Assembly (NCBI RefSeq): GCF_004216665.1
Contig: NZ_SGWY01000001.1
Coordinates: 1,321,498-1,385,497 of the forward strand
Source: Agromyces ramosus
GTDB lineage: Bacteria; Actinomycetota; Actinomycetes; Actinomycetales; Microbacteriaceae
DNA: 64,000 nt
Direction: 5' to 3'
Shown here: positions 34,772 through 44,367 of the stretch, in pieces
Layout: every line of letters starts with the position of its first letter
Position numbering within the stretch: position 1 is the stretch's first letter
The notes under the pieces: model-generated
Database searches by the model: none
The model's input: the letters and a program-made list of their open reading frames with translations, nothing else
What the model was told of the DNA's origin: nothing
Translations under genes and position numbers: made by a program

Positions 34772-35661
34772 CCCGGCTCCCGCTGCGATGCGGCGTCGGG
34801 CAACGAGACCCCCCGCACGTCGACCACCGGCAGGTCGCCGTCGGTGACGATCGTGTCGCCGCCGCCGTTGCGCGAGTGGTAGCCGGTCGCGAAGTCCTGC
34901 AGCACGACCACCCCGACCGCGGGATCCGACGCGCGCAGCGTCTCCACGATGTGGTCGCGCTCGATGTCGGTCTCGGCGTCGATCTTGTGCGTGACCTGCA
35001 GCGTGAAGAGCGAGAAGCCCACCGCCCGGTCGAACGTGCCCGCGGCGAGCCAGTCCACGCGCGAGCCGCCCGGGAGGAGCCACCCGTCGGGGCACCGCCA
35101 GAAGCGCACGTGGTGCCGCTTGGCGGGGTTGCCCGCGACCTCCTGCTGGTACGCGGCATCCTGCTGCCGCCCGAAGAGGAAGAGCGGGCTCACGGGCGCC
35201 TCGTCGTAGCTGCGACGCGTGACGGTCGACGTGATGATGCGCCAGCTCGAGGCCGCCGTGATCTCGTCGGCGCGCGTCCACCCGGCCGCGACCATCGCCG
35301 CGTGCAGCCGCTGCTCGTCGCCGAGCACGGCGAGGTTCACCGGGTCGCCGAGCAGCCCGTCGCTCGTGCGCGCACGACCGATGAAGTAGTCGGGCACGTA
35401 GATCGTGGTGAGGATGCGGTGCAGGCGCGGCAGCACGAGGTACGCGAGCAGCGCCCAGAAGAGGACGAATCCGAGGATGCCCCACCAGCCGAACGTGAAC
35501 GACTCGGTGAACAGCAGCCATGCCAGCCAGATCGCGGCCAGCCCTGCGAAGACGAAGAAGAACCCGTCGAGCAGTGCGCTGAAGGAGAACCGGCGCCGTG
35601 GCGCCTGGGAGGGAAGTGCGGGCGCCTCCGTCCCGGATGCCTCGACCCCCACGCCGCCCAT
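34768..35661 (-). CDS. LssY C-terminal-domain membrane protein
   Basis: 297 aa. Two helices near the N-terminus (FFFVFAGLAAIWLAWLLF, WWGILGFVLFWALLAYLVLP) are followed by an LssY_C domain (DPVNLAVLGDEQRLHAAMVAAGWTRADEI..SPLFLFGRQQDAAYQQ). The domain occurs in bacterial membrane proteins, sometimes fused to PAP2 phosphatases; its function is unknown. Leaderless ATG. Confidence 0.8.
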   Translation of the reverse strand: MGGVGVEASGTEAPALPSQAPRRRFSFSALLDGFFFVFAGLAAIWLAWLLFTESFTFGWWGILGFVLFWALLAYLVLPRLHRILTTIYVPDYFIGRARTSDGLLGDPVNLAVLGDEQRLHAAMVAAGWTRADEITAASSWRIITSTVTRRSYDEAPVSPLFLFGRQQDAAYQQEVAGNPAKRHHVRFWRCPDGWLLPGGSRVDWLAAGTFDRAVGFSLFTLQVTHKIDAETDIERDHIVETLRASDPAVGVVVLQDFATGYHSRNGGGDTIVTDGDLPVVDVRGVSLPDAASQREPG

Positions 35662-35667
35662 GACTGC

Positions 35668-35673
35668 ATGCTA
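35668..35673 (-). promoter_or_regulatory. -10 box of leaderless transcript (LssY_C gene)
   Basis: TAGCAT on the minus strand, 6 nt before the ATG at 35661. A divergent TAGGCT box lies 31 bp away. Confidence 0.55.
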
Positions 35674-35704
35674 GCCCCGCTCCTGGCACGGCGGTCGGCG
35701 TGAT

Positions 35705-35710
35705 TAGGCT
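35705..35710 (+). promoter_or_regulatory. -10 box of leaderless transcript (class-V aminotransferase)
   Basis: TAGGCT followed by 6 nt and the ATG at 35717. Confidence 0.5.
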
Positions 35711-35716
35711 TCCCGC

Positions 35717-36928
35717 ATGGGCTACGACGTCGCGCGCATCCGTTCGCTGTTCCCCTCGCTCGAGAGCGGGTGGGTGCACTTCGACGGGCCGGGCGGCACG
35801 CAGACCCCGCGCGCGGTGGGCGACGCCGTGGCATCCGTGCTCACCGGGCCGCTGTCGAACCGCGGCACGATCGGCGAGTCGGAGGAGCGCGCCGAGGCGG
35901 CCGTGCACGGGTTCCGCCTCGCCATGGCGGACCTGCTGAACGCGCATCCGCGCGGCATCGTGCACGGGCGCAGCGCCACGCAGCTCGTGTACGACTTCTC
36001 CCGGCACCTGTCGCGCGACTGGGGCGCCGCCGACGAGGTCGTCGTCACGCGGCTCGACCACGACGCGAACGTGCGCCCCTGGGTGCAGGCGGCCGAGCGC
36101 GCGGGCGCGACCGTGCGCTGGGCCGACTTCGACCCCGAGACCGGCGAGCTCCCGACGGAGGCCGTGACCGCACTCCTCTCCGAGCGCACGCGCATCGTCG
36201 CCGTCACCGGCGCGTCGAACCTCATCGGCACGCGACCCGACGTGCCGACCATCGCGGCCGTCGCGCACGACGCGGGCGCCAAGGTCTTCGTCGACGGCGT
36301 GCACCTGACCGCCCACGACCTCCCCGACGTCGAGGAGCTCGGCTCCGACTTCTTCGTGTGCTCCCCGTACAAGTTCCTCGGCCCGCACTGCGGCGTGCTC
36401 GCCGCCCGGCCGGGCCTGCTCGAGACGATCACGCCCGACAAGCTGCTGCCCGCGACGAACGCGGTGCCCGAGCGGTTCGAGTTCGGCACGCTGCCGTACG
36501 AGCTGCTCGCCGGCGTCACCGCCGCGGTCGACGTGCTCTCGGGCCTCGACCCCGACGCGGCCGAGGCGGCCGAGTCCCGGCGCGAGCGGCTCGCCGCATC
36601 GTACGCGGCGCTCCACGAGCACGAGGAGGCGCTGCGAGCGCAGCTCGAACAGGGACTCGCCGCCCTGCCCGGCGCCACGATCCGATCGCGCGCCGTGCAC
36701 CGCACCCCGACGCTGCTCGCCACCTTCGAGGGCCACGCGGCATCCGCGCTGACCCGGTCGCTGGCCGAGCGCCGAGTGCTCGCGCCCTCGGGCAACTTCT
36801 ACGCCCTCGAGGCGTCGCGGCACCTCGGCCTCGGCGAGGTCGGCGGCCTGCGCATGGGGCTCGCACCCTACACGGATGCCTCGGACGTCGAGCGCCTGCT
36901 CGACGGGCTGGCCGCGGCGCTGGGCTGA
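35717..36928 (+). CDS. Cysteine-desulfurase-like class-V aminotransferase
   Basis: 403 aa. Fold-type I PLP enzyme. The PLP lysine lies in CSPYKFLGPHCG and the PLP-binding Asp/His in FVDGVHLTAHD; RSATQLVYDFSRHL is near the phosphate site. Closest to the SufS-like/CsdA-like group, but there is no suf gene nearby, so the role may be outside Fe-S assembly. Leaderless start. Confidence 0.83.
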   Translation: MGYDVARIRSLFPSLESGWVHFDGPGGTQTPRAVGDAVASVLTGPLSNRGTIGESEERAEAAVHGFRLAMADLLNAHPRGIVHGRSATQLVYDFSRHLSRDWGAADEVVVTRLDHDANVRPWVQAAERAGATVRWADFDPETGELPTEAVTALLSERTRIVAVTGASNLIGTRPDVPTIAAVAHDAGAKVFVDGVHLTAHDLPDVEELGSDFFVCSPYKFLGPHCGVLAARPGLLETITPDKLLPATNAVPERFEFGTLPYELLAGVTAAVDVLSGLDPDAAEAAESRRERLAASYAALHEHEEALRAQLEQGLAALPGATIRSRAVHRTPTLLATFEGHAASALTRSLAERRVLAPSGNFYALEASRHLGLGEVGGLRMGLAPYTDASDVERLLDGLAAALG

Positions 36929-36974
36929 GCCCGTCGCGATCCCAACGAGCCCGGGACGGCGTCGGCGGCGCGCC

Positions 36975-36980
36975 TAGGCT
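36975..36980 (+). promoter_or_regulatory. -10 box of leaderless transcript (PEP-mutase family gene)
   Basis: TAGGCT followed by 6 nt and the ATG at 36987, the same box and spacing as the preceding gene. Confidence 0.5.
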
Positions 36981-36986
36981 TGCCGG

Positions 36987-37760
36987 ATGACCATCGCCGA
37001 CACCGCCGCCGAACTCCGCCGCCTGCACACCGCTCCCGAGCTGCTCCAGGTGGTGAACGTGTGGGACGTCGCGAGTGCGAAGGCGGTGGCCGCGCTGCCC
37101 GGCACCCGCGCGATCGCCACCGCGAGCCACTCGATCGCGGCGACGTTCGGCTACCCCGACGGCGAGCACATCCCTGCCGAGCTCATGCTCGACATGGCGG
37201 GGCGCATCGCCCGCGCCGTCGACGTGCCGGTGAGCGCCGACCTCGAGGCGGGCTACGGCGATCCCGGTGAGACGATCCGTCGCGCCATCGGCCTGGGCGT
37301 CGTCGGCGCCAACCTCGAAGACCAGCTGAAGCCGCTCGCCGACTCCGTCGCCGCCGTCGAGGCTGCCGTCGCCGCCGCCGACGCCGAGGGCGTGCCGTTC
37401 GCGCTCAACGCCCGCACCGACGCGTTCCTGCGCGGCGGCGATCGCCCGCGCGACGTCCGGATCGCCGACGCGATCGACCGCGGGCGCGCGTACATCGAGG
37501 CCGGGGCGACGTGCGTGTTCGTGCCGGGCGACTTCGGCGAGGACGTCGTGGCCGAGCTCGTCGACGGCATCGGCGAGCTCAGGATCAGCCTCATCGGGCT
37601 GCCCCGCCTGCCCCCGCCGGCGCGGCTCCAGGAGCTCGGCGTCGCCCGGCTCTCCTACGGCCCGACGACCCAGCGGGTCGCGCTCGGCGCGCTCCAGGAC
37701 CTCGCACGAGGACTCTACGCGGGCGGCGTGCTGCCCGGCGGCATCCGCCCGCTCGCTTGA
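36987..37760 (+). CDS. Isocitrate lyase / PEP-mutase family protein
   Basis: 257 aa. TIM barrel with VVNVWDVASAKAVAALPGTRAIATAS, DLEAGYGD (metal site), GANLEDQ and FALNARTDAFL. Lacks the KRCGH loop of methylisocitrate and isocitrate lyases, so it belongs to the broad PEP-mutase/oxaloacetate-hydrolase-like group of unknown substrate. It does not look like a replacement for the truncated prpB. Confidence 0.8.
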   Translation: MTIADTAAELRRLHTAPELLQVVNVWDVASAKAVAALPGTRAIATASHSIAATFGYPDGEHIPAELMLDMAGRIARAVDVPVSADLEAGYGDPGETIRRAIGLGVVGANLEDQLKPLADSVAAVEAAVAAADAEGVPFALNARTDAFLRGGDRPRDVRIADAIDRGRAYIEAGATCVFVPGDFGEDVVAELVDGIGELRISLIGLPRLPPPARLQELGVARLSYGPTTQRVALGALQDLARGLYAGGVLPGGIRPLA

Positions 37761-37805
37761 GGCCGCCGGGGCGTCGACGGGGCGCGGCACGGTCGTCGCG
37801 CTCGT

Positions 37806-37823
37806 ATCCGTCGCACGACGGAT
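37806..37823 (+). promoter_or_regulatory. Perfect 18-bp palindrome upstream of the ABC exporter genes
   Basis: ATCCGTCG-CA-CGACGGAT, 8-bp half-sites with a 2-bp centre, ending 22 bp before a TAGGGT -10-like box (37846-37851). This placement covers the -35 region, as expected of a repressor site. The regulator is unknown. Confidence 0.4.
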
Positions 37824-37935
37824 GCCCCGGTCGCGACTCCCTCGCTAGGGTGGCACCTGTGGCGGTTGCCATCGCCCGGGCCGTGCGGGGGCGCGGCCCC
37901 CTGGCTGTCTGCTCGCCCCCACGTGAGGAGAGCGC

Positions 37936-38883
37936 ATGAAGAGCGGCATCCCCATCGAGATCTCGGGGCTCAGCAAGCAGTTCGGGCACGTGACCGCCGT
38001 CGACGACCTCAGCTTCACGGTCGAGCCGGGGCGGGTCACCGGGTTCCTCGGCCCGAACGGCGCGGGCAAGACCACGACCCTGCGAGTGCTGCTCGGGCTG
38101 GTGCGCGCGACCGCCGGAACCGCCACGTTCGGCGGCGCGCCGTACCGCGACCTGCCGAAGCCCCTCGAGACCGTGGGGGCCGCGCTCGACGCGAACTTCC
38201 ACCCCGGCCGCACGGCGCGGAGCCACCTGAAGGTCTACGCGACCGCGGCCGGCCTGCCGCCGGCACGGGTGCCCGCGGTGCTCGAGCAGGTCGGCATCGC
38301 CGAGTTCGCCGACCGGCGGGTTGGCGGGTACTCGCTCGGCATGCGGCAGCGACTCTCGCTCGCCTACACGCTGCTCGGCGATCCCGGCGTGCTCGTGCTC
38401 GACGAGCCGATCAACGGCCTCGATCCCGAGGGCATCAAGTGGATCCGCGGCTTCCTGCAGCACCTCGCGCAGGACGGGCGCACGGTGCTCGTGAGCTCGC
38501 ACCTGTTGAGCGAGGTGCAGCAGAGCGTCGACGACGTCGTGATCATCTCGCGCGGTCGCCTCGTGCGGAGCGGCCCGCTGTCGAACCTCGAGCTCGACGC
38601 GTCGCCGCGCACGATCGCGGATTCCCCCGATCGCCTCCGGCTCGCGGCCGCCCTCGACCAGGCGGGCCTGGAGTACACCGAGGGACGGAACGGCTTCATC
38701 GTCGTCGAGCCCGATCCCGGCCGTGTCGGCCATGCGGCCTTCGTCGGCGGGGTGGAGCTGAGCGCCCTGCACCGGCTGCGATCCGGGCTCGAGGAGTCCT
38801 TCCTCTCGCTGGTGAACGGTGAGACGAATGCGCTCGCGGACGACGAGGCCACCCCCGTCGTCGTCGACGGAGGTGAGGTGTGA
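37936..38883 (+). CDS. ABC transporter ATP-binding protein
   Basis: 315 aa. Walker A GPNGAGKTTT, signature YSLGMRQRL, Walker B VLVLDEP with the D-loop NGLDP and an H-loop SHLLSE. The C-terminal extension of about 90 residues is typical of drug or bacteriocin-immunity type exporters (CcmA/DrrA-like). Ribosome site GAGGAG. The stop overlaps the permease start. Confidence 0.9.
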   Translation: MKSGIPIEISGLSKQFGHVTAVDDLSFTVEPGRVTGFLGPNGAGKTTTLRVLLGLVRATAGTATFGGAPYRDLPKPLETVGAALDANFHPGRTARSHLKVYATAAGLPPARVPAVLEQVGIAEFADRRVGGYSLGMRQRLSLAYTLLGDPGVLVLDEPINGLDPEGIKWIRGFLQHLAQDGRTVLVSSHLLSEVQQSVDDVVIISRGRLVRSGPLSNLELDASPRTIADSPDRLRLAAALDQAGLEYTEGRNGFIVVEPDPGRVGHAAFVGGVELSALHRLRSGLEESFLSLVNGETNALADDEATPVVVDGGEV

Positions 38884-39710
38884 TGTCGGTGATCCGCGCG
38901 CTCGCCTCGGAATTCCGGAAGGTCTTCACGACCCGCATGTGGTGGCTGCTGGCGCTGCTGCTCGTCGGCTACGTCGCGTTCCTCGCGGGCGGGTTCGGCG
39001 CGTTCCTCGGCTGGGCCGTCGAGAACCCGGATGCCGCCGCCAACACGGGCAACACCCAGCTCCCTCCGAGCATGCGGCTCGCCCCGCTGATCTACAGCTT
39101 CGCCTCCTCGATCGGGTACGTGTTCCCGGTGCTCCTCGGCGCCCTCGCCGTCACGGGCGAGTTCCGGCACAAGACGCTGACCCCGACGTTCCTCGCGGAG
39201 CCGCACCGCTCCGTCGTCCTCGGCGCGAAGTTCGTCTCCGAGCTCCTGCTCGGCGCGGGCTTCGGCGTGATCGCATTCCTCACGTCCGTCGGCACGGGGG
39301 CGGCCGCGCTGGCGGCGTTCGGCCTCGACACCGAGCTCGGCGAGCCCGACACGTGGGCGCTCGTCGGCCGAGGCGTGCTCGCGATGGCCCTGTGGGCCAC
39401 GATCGGCGTGGGGCTGGGCTCGCTCGTGCCGAACCAGGTGGCCGCGATCGTCATCGTGCTCGCGTTCACGCAGTTCATCGAGCCGATCCTGCGCCTCGCG
39501 GCGTCGCTCAACGACATCACCGCGACCATCGGCCAGTTCCTGCCGGGCGCCGCGAGCGACGCGCTCGTCGGCGCGTCGTTCGACAGCATCGCCTCGGTTG
39601 GAGCGGCGGAGTCGCTCGACTGGTGGCAGGGCGGCCTGGTGCTGCTCGCGATCGGCGTCGTCGCCACGCTCATCGGCGGCGCCACCACCTGGCGGAGGGA
39701 CGTGACGTAG
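38883..39710 (+). CDS. ABC-2-type permease
   Basis: 275 aa with about six membrane helices and a large loop after the first (residues 35-60). FRKVFTTRMWWLLALLLV is a common N-terminus in this group. Partner of the preceding ATPase; a GTG at 38880 is an equally possible start, both overlapping the upstream stop. Substrate unknown. Confidence 0.85.
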   Translation: MSVIRALASEFRKVFTTRMWWLLALLLVGYVAFLAGGFGAFLGWAVENPDAAANTGNTQLPPSMRLAPLIYSFASSIGYVFPVLLGALAVTGEFRHKTLTPTFLAEPHRSVVLGAKFVSELLLGAGFGVIAFLTSVGTGAAALAAFGLDTELGEPDTWALVGRGVLAMALWATIGVGLGSLVPNQVAAIVIVLAFTQFIEPILRLAASLNDITATIGQFLPGAASDALVGASFDSIASVGAAESLDWWQGGLVLLAIGVVATLIGGATTWRRDVT

Positions 39711-39712
39711 GG

Positions 39713-40846
39713 GTGGACCTCAGGGGGTTGCGGGAGCTGCGGCTCCGGGTGCAGGGGCTGCGATCGCCGTACGACGCGAGCGCACCCGAGGTGGTGCGCC
39801 GGTTCGTCGCGGTGCAGGCGCAGGAGTTCCTCCCCGCGCAGTGGGGGCTCGCGGCGCGAGTCCCATCCGAACGACGGCCGGATGCGGCATCCGTCGCCGC
39901 CGCGCTCGATGCGGGCGAGATCCTCCGCACCCACGTGCTCCGGCCCACGTGGCACTTCCTGCATCCGGCCGACGCGCGCTGGGTGATGGAGCTGTCGGCC
40001 GAGCGGGTCCACCGCGCGAACGGGACGTACTACCGCCGCACGGGCCTGGAGGGTGCGACCGCGACCCGCGCCATGGACGTCGTCGCGGCATCGGTCGCGG
40101 GCGGGCACCGCACCCGCGCCGAGCTCGCCGACGCCCTCGTGGCCGGGGGCGTCTCCAACGCCGGGCTCAGCTTCGCCTACGTGATGATCATGGCCGAGCT
40201 CGAGCGCATCGCCATCAGCGGAGCGAACGTCGGCAAGCAGCGCACCTACGCGGCCTTCGATGAGCGCGTGCCCCCGTCGCCGCCGAGGCCGCGCGATGAG
40301 GCACTCGCCGAGCTCGCCGCACGGTACCTCGCCGCGCGCGGGCCGGCCCGCGACCGGGACTTCGCCGCGTGGTCGGGCTTCACCCTGAGCGATACGCGGC
40401 GCGCGTTCGCCGACGCCGCCGACCTCGCGGGCGACGGGCGCATCGAGTGGATCGACGTCGAGGGCACGCCGCACGCCCTCGACGCGGCCTCCGTCGCCTC
40501 GGCCGACGAGCGCACCGACGGCGTGATCGGGGAACGCGGCGTCATCGACCTGGTGCAGGCGTACGACGAGTACATCATGGGCTACGCGGCGCCGCGGGCG
40601 TACCTGCTGCCCCCGGGCCTCGACGCCGTGCACGCGGAGTTCCCGCTGCACGCGCTGATGGTGGACGGCGTGATGGTCGGACGCTGGGCGCCGGTCGTCC
40701 AGGACCGGCGGGCGACCGCGCGCATCGTGCCGTGGCGCGACCTCACGCCCGGCGAGGAGCGCTCGCTCGCGGCATCCGTCGCCGCGCTGGAACGGTTCCT
40801 CGGCCTCCCGGTGACCCTCGAAGTCGAGCCGATCGTCGCGCCCTGA
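39713..40846 (+). CDS. Winged-helix DNA-glycosylase-like protein (AlkZ/DUF1006 family)
   Basis: 377 aa. Helical/winged-helix protein with RFVAVQAQEF near the N-terminus, in line with the catalytic Gln-x-Gln of AlkZ, and LRPTWHFLHPADARWVMEL, EYIMGYA and the C-terminal ARIVPWRDL. The family includes glycosylases that unhook interstrand crosslinks. GTG start 2 nt after the permease stop, so co-transcribed with the exporter. That pairing of export and repair would fit self-protection against a DNA-damaging compound, but it is a guess. Confidence 0.8.
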   Translation: MDLRGLRELRLRVQGLRSPYDASAPEVVRRFVAVQAQEFLPAQWGLAARVPSERRPDAASVAAALDAGEILRTHVLRPTWHFLHPADARWVMELSAERVHRANGTYYRRTGLEGATATRAMDVVAASVAGGHRTRAELADALVAGGVSNAGLSFAYVMIMAELERIAISGANVGKQRTYAAFDERVPPSPPRPRDEALAELAARYLAARGPARDRDFAAWSGFTLSDTRRAFADAADLAGDGRIEWIDVEGTPHALDAASVASADERTDGVIGERGVIDLVQAYDEYIMGYAAPRAYLLPPGLDAVHAEFPLHALMVDGVMVGRWAPVVQDRRATARIVPWRDLTPGEERSLAASVAALERFLGLPVTLEVEPIVAP

Positions 40847-40868
40847 CCGCCCGGCGCGCCCCGACCGA

Positions 40869-40874
40869 TACGAT
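40869..40874 (+). promoter_or_regulatory. -10 box of leaderless transcript (DUF1304 gene)
   Basis: TACGAT followed by 6 nt and the ATG at 40881. Confidence 0.5.
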
Positions 40875-40880
40875 CGCGCC

Positions 40881-41261
40881 ATGGCCGTCATCGCGAGCAT
40901 CTTCGTCGCCCTCGCCGCGCTCCTGCACGGCTATATCTTCCTGATGGAGAGCGTGTGGTGGACCCGGCCGTCGACGTGGAAGCGGTTCGGCGTCGCCGAC
41001 CAGGCCGCCGCCGACACGACCAGGCCGATGGCCTACAACCAGGGGTTCTACAACCTGTTCCTCGGCCTCGGCGCGGCCCTCGGGCTGGTGCTCTACTGGG
41101 CGGGCGCGATGGACGTGGGCAAGACGCTCGTGCTGTTCACCACCGCGTGCATGGTGCTCGCCGCGCTCGTGCTGACGACCACCGGCCGCGGGTACGTGCG
41201 GGCCGCGCTCATCCAGGGCACGCTTCCGCTCATCGGGTTCGTGCTGTTCGCGTTGTCCTGA
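40881..41261 (+). CDS. DUF1304-family membrane protein
   Basis: 126 aa with four helices. The motifs LHGYIFLMESVWW and YNQGFYNLFLGLGA are those of DUF1304. Function unknown. Convergent with the next gene (27-nt gap). Confidence 0.88.
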   Translation: MAVIASIFVALAALLHGYIFLMESVWWTRPSTWKRFGVADQAAADTTRPMAYNQGFYNLFLGLGAALGLVLYWAGAMDVGKTLVLFTTACMVLAALVLTTTGRGYVRAALIQGTLPLIGFVLFALS

Positions 41262-41288
41262 GCGCTGCGCCGGCGCGAGGCGTTCGGC

Positions 41289-41669
41289 TCAGTCGGCGGG
41301 CTGCGCGTCGGCGTCGGTCGGCGGCTCGACCTTCAGGCGGTCGATGAGCGCGGCCGAGTGGTTCGTGCTGAGGATGATGCGCGTGAACTCGCCCGCCGCG
41401 AGCTCGAGCACGACCGCCTGGCGCTTGCCCTTCACGATCACGAAGTCGGTGCCGCCATGGTACTTCCACACGCCGACGGCGACGACGAGCGGGATCTCGG
41501 TGCCCCGCTTGCGGATGCCGCGGATCCACACCCATGGGTCGTCGGTGACCGTCGCCGACCGGATGTCGTCGCGCTGCACCACGAGGTCGTCGGAACGCAG
41601 CGCGAGCGTCTTCTCGGCCGGGGTGAGGTGCACCTCGATCCGGTCGTTGTGCACGCGAAGCTGGGCCAT
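41289..41669 (-). CDS. Conserved hypothetical protein (126 aa)
   Basis: 126 aa, beta-rich, soluble (LRVHNDRIEVHLTPAEKTLALRSDDLVVQRDDIRSATVTDDPW..). It resembles a small PH-like beta domain of actinobacteria, but I cannot name a family. An AGGA stretch precedes the ATG. Confidence 0.65.
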   Translation of the reverse strand: MAQLRVHNDRIEVHLTPAEKTLALRSDDLVVQRDDIRSATVTDDPWVWIRGIRKRGTEIPLVVAVGVWKYHGGTDFVIVKGKRQAVVLELAAGEFTRIILSTNHSAALIDRLKVEPPTDADAQPAD

Positions 41670-41778
41670 GCTTCCATCCTGCCCGAGCCTGCCGTCGCTC
41701 GCCGAGTCGCCACCCCACAATGGCGTAACGGTTTGGCACGGGGCAAGGTGCGGGAGGCGTCGGGCCGCGACGCCGCGG

Positions 41779-43101
41779 TCAGGACGGGCGAGCGGATGCC
41801 GCGGCTCGCGCCGCGGCCGGCAACGCGTCGACGATCCGTCCGATGGCGGCATCGTCGTGCGCGGCGGTCACGAACCACGCCTCGAACACCGACGGCGGCA
41901 GCGAGACGCCCGCATCGAGCATCGCGTGGAAGAACGGCGGATACCGCCACGCCTCCTGCCGCTGCACGCCCCCGTAGTCGCGCACCCCGGATGCCACGTC
42001 CTCGCCGAACACGAAGCTGAACAGGTTGCCCGCCCGCTGCACGGCGTGGGCCACGCCCTCGGCCGCGAGCGCGTCGGAGACCTCGGAGCTGATCGTCGCG
42101 GCGGCGGCGTCGAGGTGCGCGTAGACCGCGGCATCCGCTGACCTGAGCGTCGCGACGCCCGCGGCGACGGCGACCGGGTTCCCGGACAGCGTGCCCGCCT
42201 GGTAGACCGGCCCGAGCGGGGCGAGCTGCTGCATGACGTCGGCGCGGCCGCCGAGCGCGGCGACGGGCATGCCGCCGCCGATCACCTTGCCGAACGTGAG
42301 GAGGTCGGGCGAGTACTCCCCCGCGGTGCCCTCTTCGAGCCCCCACCAGCCGGCGGCCGACACGCGGAAGCCCGTCAGCACCTCGTCGGAGATGACGAGC
42401 GACCCGTTGGCGTGCGCGAGTTCGACGAGCGCGCGGTTGAAGCCGGGCTCGGGCGGCACGACGCCCATGTTCGCGGCGGCCGCCTCGACGATGACGGCCG
42501 CGATGCGGTCGCCGTGCTCGGCGAATGCGGCGCGCACGGCGTCGAGGTCGTTGTACGGCAGCACCAGCGTGAGGGCGGCGATCCCGGCGGGCACGCCGGC
42601 CGAGCCGGGCAGGGCGAAGGTGGCGAGCCCCGAGCCCGCCTCGGCGAGGAGGCCGTCGGAGTGGCCGTGGTAATGACCCGCGAACTTCACGAGCAGGTCG
42701 CGCCCGGTGAAGCCGCGGGCGAGTCGGATGGCGCTCATGGTCGCCTCCGTGCCGGTCGACACGAGCCGCAGCTGCTCGACGGGGGCGACCCGGGCCTCGA
42801 CGAGCTCGGCGAGCTCGGTCTCGGCGGGCGTCGACGAGCCGAACGAGAGGCCGCGGCTCGCGGCATCCGTCACCGCCTCGATCACGCGCGGGTCGGCGTG
42901 GCCGAGGATCGCGGGGCCCCACCCGGCGACGAGGTCGACGTACTCGCGGCCCTCGACGTCGGTGACGTACGCACCGCGGGCCGACACGAGGAACCGCGGG
43001 GTGCCGCCGACCGAGCGGAAGGCGCGCACGGGCGAGTTCACGCCGCCCGGGATCGCGGCCCGGGCGCGGGCGAACAGCTCGTCGTTCGTGGGGGCGTTCA
43101 C
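41779..43101 (-). CDS. hemL: Glutamate-1-semialdehyde 2,1-aminomutase
   Basis: 440 aa. Class-III aminotransferase fold: [60 protein letters not shown] and the PLP lysine in [19 protein letters not shown]. Converts glutamate-1-semialdehyde to 5-aminolevulinate. The GTG start overlaps the hemB stop (GTGA), so the two are coupled. Confidence 0.93.
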   Translation of the reverse strand: MNAPTNDELFARARAAIPGGVNSPVRAFRSVGGTPRFLVSARGAYVTDVEGREYVDLVAGWGPAILGHADPRVIEAVTDAASRGLSFGSSTPAETELAELVEARVAPVEQLRLVSTGTEATMSAIRLARGFTGRDLLVKFAGHYHGHSDGLLAEAGSGLATFALPGSAGVPAGIAALTLVLPYNDLDAVRAAFAEHGDRIAAVIVEAAAANMGVVPPEPGFNRALVELAHANGSLVISDEVLTGFRVSAAGWWGLEEGTAGEYSPDLLTFGKVIGGGMPVAALGGRADVMQQLAPLGPVYQAGTLSGNPVAVAAGVATLRSADAAVYAHLDAAAATISSEVSDALAAEGVAHAVQRAGNLFSFVFGEDVASGVRDYGGVQRQEAWRYPPFFHAMLDAGVSLPPSVFEAWFVTAAHDDAAIGRIVDALPAAARAAASARPS

Positions 43102-44096
43102 GCGAGGTCCCCTGCGCGGATCCAATCGGCGAGCTCGACGGCCCAGTACGTGAGCACGGCGTCGGCGCCCGCGCGGCGGATGCCGCGGACGGACTCGATC
43201 ACCGCGCGCCTGCGGTCGATCCAGCCGTGGGCGGCGGCGGCCTCGATCATCGCGTACTCGCCCGACACCTGGTAGGCCCAGACCGGGATGTCGGATGCCG
43301 CCGCCACATCGGCGAGCACGTCGAGGTAGCTGCCCGCCGGCTTCACCATGACGATGTCGGCGCCCTCCTCGATGTCGATCATCGCCTCGCGCAACCCCTC
43401 ACGGCGGTTCCCGGGATCGAGCTGGTACGAGCGGCGGTCGCCCTCGAGGGTCGACTCGACCGCATCGCGGAACGGACCGTAGAACGCCGACGCGTACTTC
43501 GCCGAGTAGGCGAGGATCGCCGTGTCGGTGTGACCGCCGTCGTCGAGGGCGTCGCGCACGGCGGCGACCTGGCCGTCCATCATGCCCGAGAGGCCGAGGA
43601 GCTGCGAACCGGCGCGGGCCTGCTCGAGCGCCATGGCGGTGTACCGCTCCAGGGTGGCGTCGTTGTCGACGCGCCCGCGGTCGTCGAGCACGCCGCAGTG
43701 GCCGTGGTCGGTGAACTCGTCGAGGCACAGGTCGGTCTGCACCACGAGGCGCCCGGCGGATGCCTCGACGGCGACCCTGGTCGCGACGTTGAGGATGCCG
43801 TCGGGGTCGGTGGCGCCCGAGCCGCGTGCGTCGCGCACCTCGGGCACGCCGAACAGCATCACGCCGCCCAGGCCCGCGGCCGCGGCATCCGCCACCGCCT
43901 GCGGGAGGCTCTCGAGCGAGTGCTGCACGACGCCGGGCATGGACGCGATCGGCACCGGGGCGGTCACGCCCTCGCGCACGAACAGCGGGAGCACGAGCTC
44001 CGCCGCGTGCAGGCGGGTCTCGGACACGAGCCGGCGCATGGCGGGGGTCTCGCGGAGGCGGCGTGGGCGGACGCGGGGAACGGGCGTGGAACTCAC
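43098..44096 (-). CDS. hemB: Delta-aminolevulinic acid dehydratase (porphobilinogen synthase)
   Basis: 332 aa. [26 protein letters not shown], metal-site stretch [16 protein letters not shown], Schiff-base lysines in [16 protein letters not shown] and [12 protein letters not shown]. The metal stretch has fewer cysteines than zinc enzymes, pointing to a magnesium-type site. GTG start with a TAGGCT box 6 nt upstream, so it is a separate leaderless transcript. Confidence 0.93.
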   Translation of the reverse strand: MSSTPVPRVRPRRLRETPAMRRLVSETRLHAAELVLPLFVREGVTAPVPIASMPGVVQHSLESLPQAVADAAAAGLGGVMLFGVPEVRDARGSGATDPDGILNVATRVAVEASAGRLVVQTDLCLDEFTDHGHCGVLDDRGRVDNDATLERYTAMALEQARAGSQLLGLSGMMDGQVAAVRDALDDGGHTDTAILAYSAKYASAFYGPFRDAVESTLEGDRRSYQLDPGNRREGLREAMIDIEEGADIVMVKPAGSYLDVLADVAAASDIPVWAYQVSGEYAMIEAAAAHGWIDRRRAVIESVRGIRRAGADAVLTYWAVELADWIRAGDLA

Positions 44097-44102
44097 CCGA
44101 CC

Positions 44103-44108
44103 AGCCTA
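44103..44108 (-). promoter_or_regulatory. -10 box of leaderless transcript (hemB-hemL)
   Basis: TAGGCT on the minus strand, 6 nt before the GTG at 44096. Confidence 0.5.
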
Positions 44109-44225
44109 CGTCGCGGCGGCTGGGTGGCCGCCCGGCGGGGTGGCGGCTCGTGCCGACGGCGTGGGCGGGCGGGCGCGCACCGGCGACCTGGGCGGGCGCG
44201 CTCCGAGGGGCGGGGCGGGACACCG

Positions 44226-44287
44226 TCTGCAGGATGAGCGGCCGGTGAGAGCCACTGGAGCGGCCCGCGAAGCGCTCATCATGCAGA
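44226..44287. repeat. Long inverted repeat 1 in the hemD-hemB spacer
   Basis: TCTGCAGGATGAGCG (44226-44240) pairs with CGCTCATCATGCAGA (44273-44287), 14 of 15 bases, around a 32-nt centre that can pair further (GCCG with CGGC). No U tract on either strand. Confidence 0.7.
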
Positions 44288-44367
44288 GCGCACTCGATGC
44301 GTGGCGCACTCGCACGGCACGAGCTCCAGCCTCTCGGCGCGCAGCCGCGCACGCCGTGGTCGCATCG

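Noticed and set aside
36987..37760. PEP-mutase family gene as a replacement for the truncated prpB
   Set aside because: Lacks the KRCGH catalytic loop of methylisocitrate lyases and is shorter.
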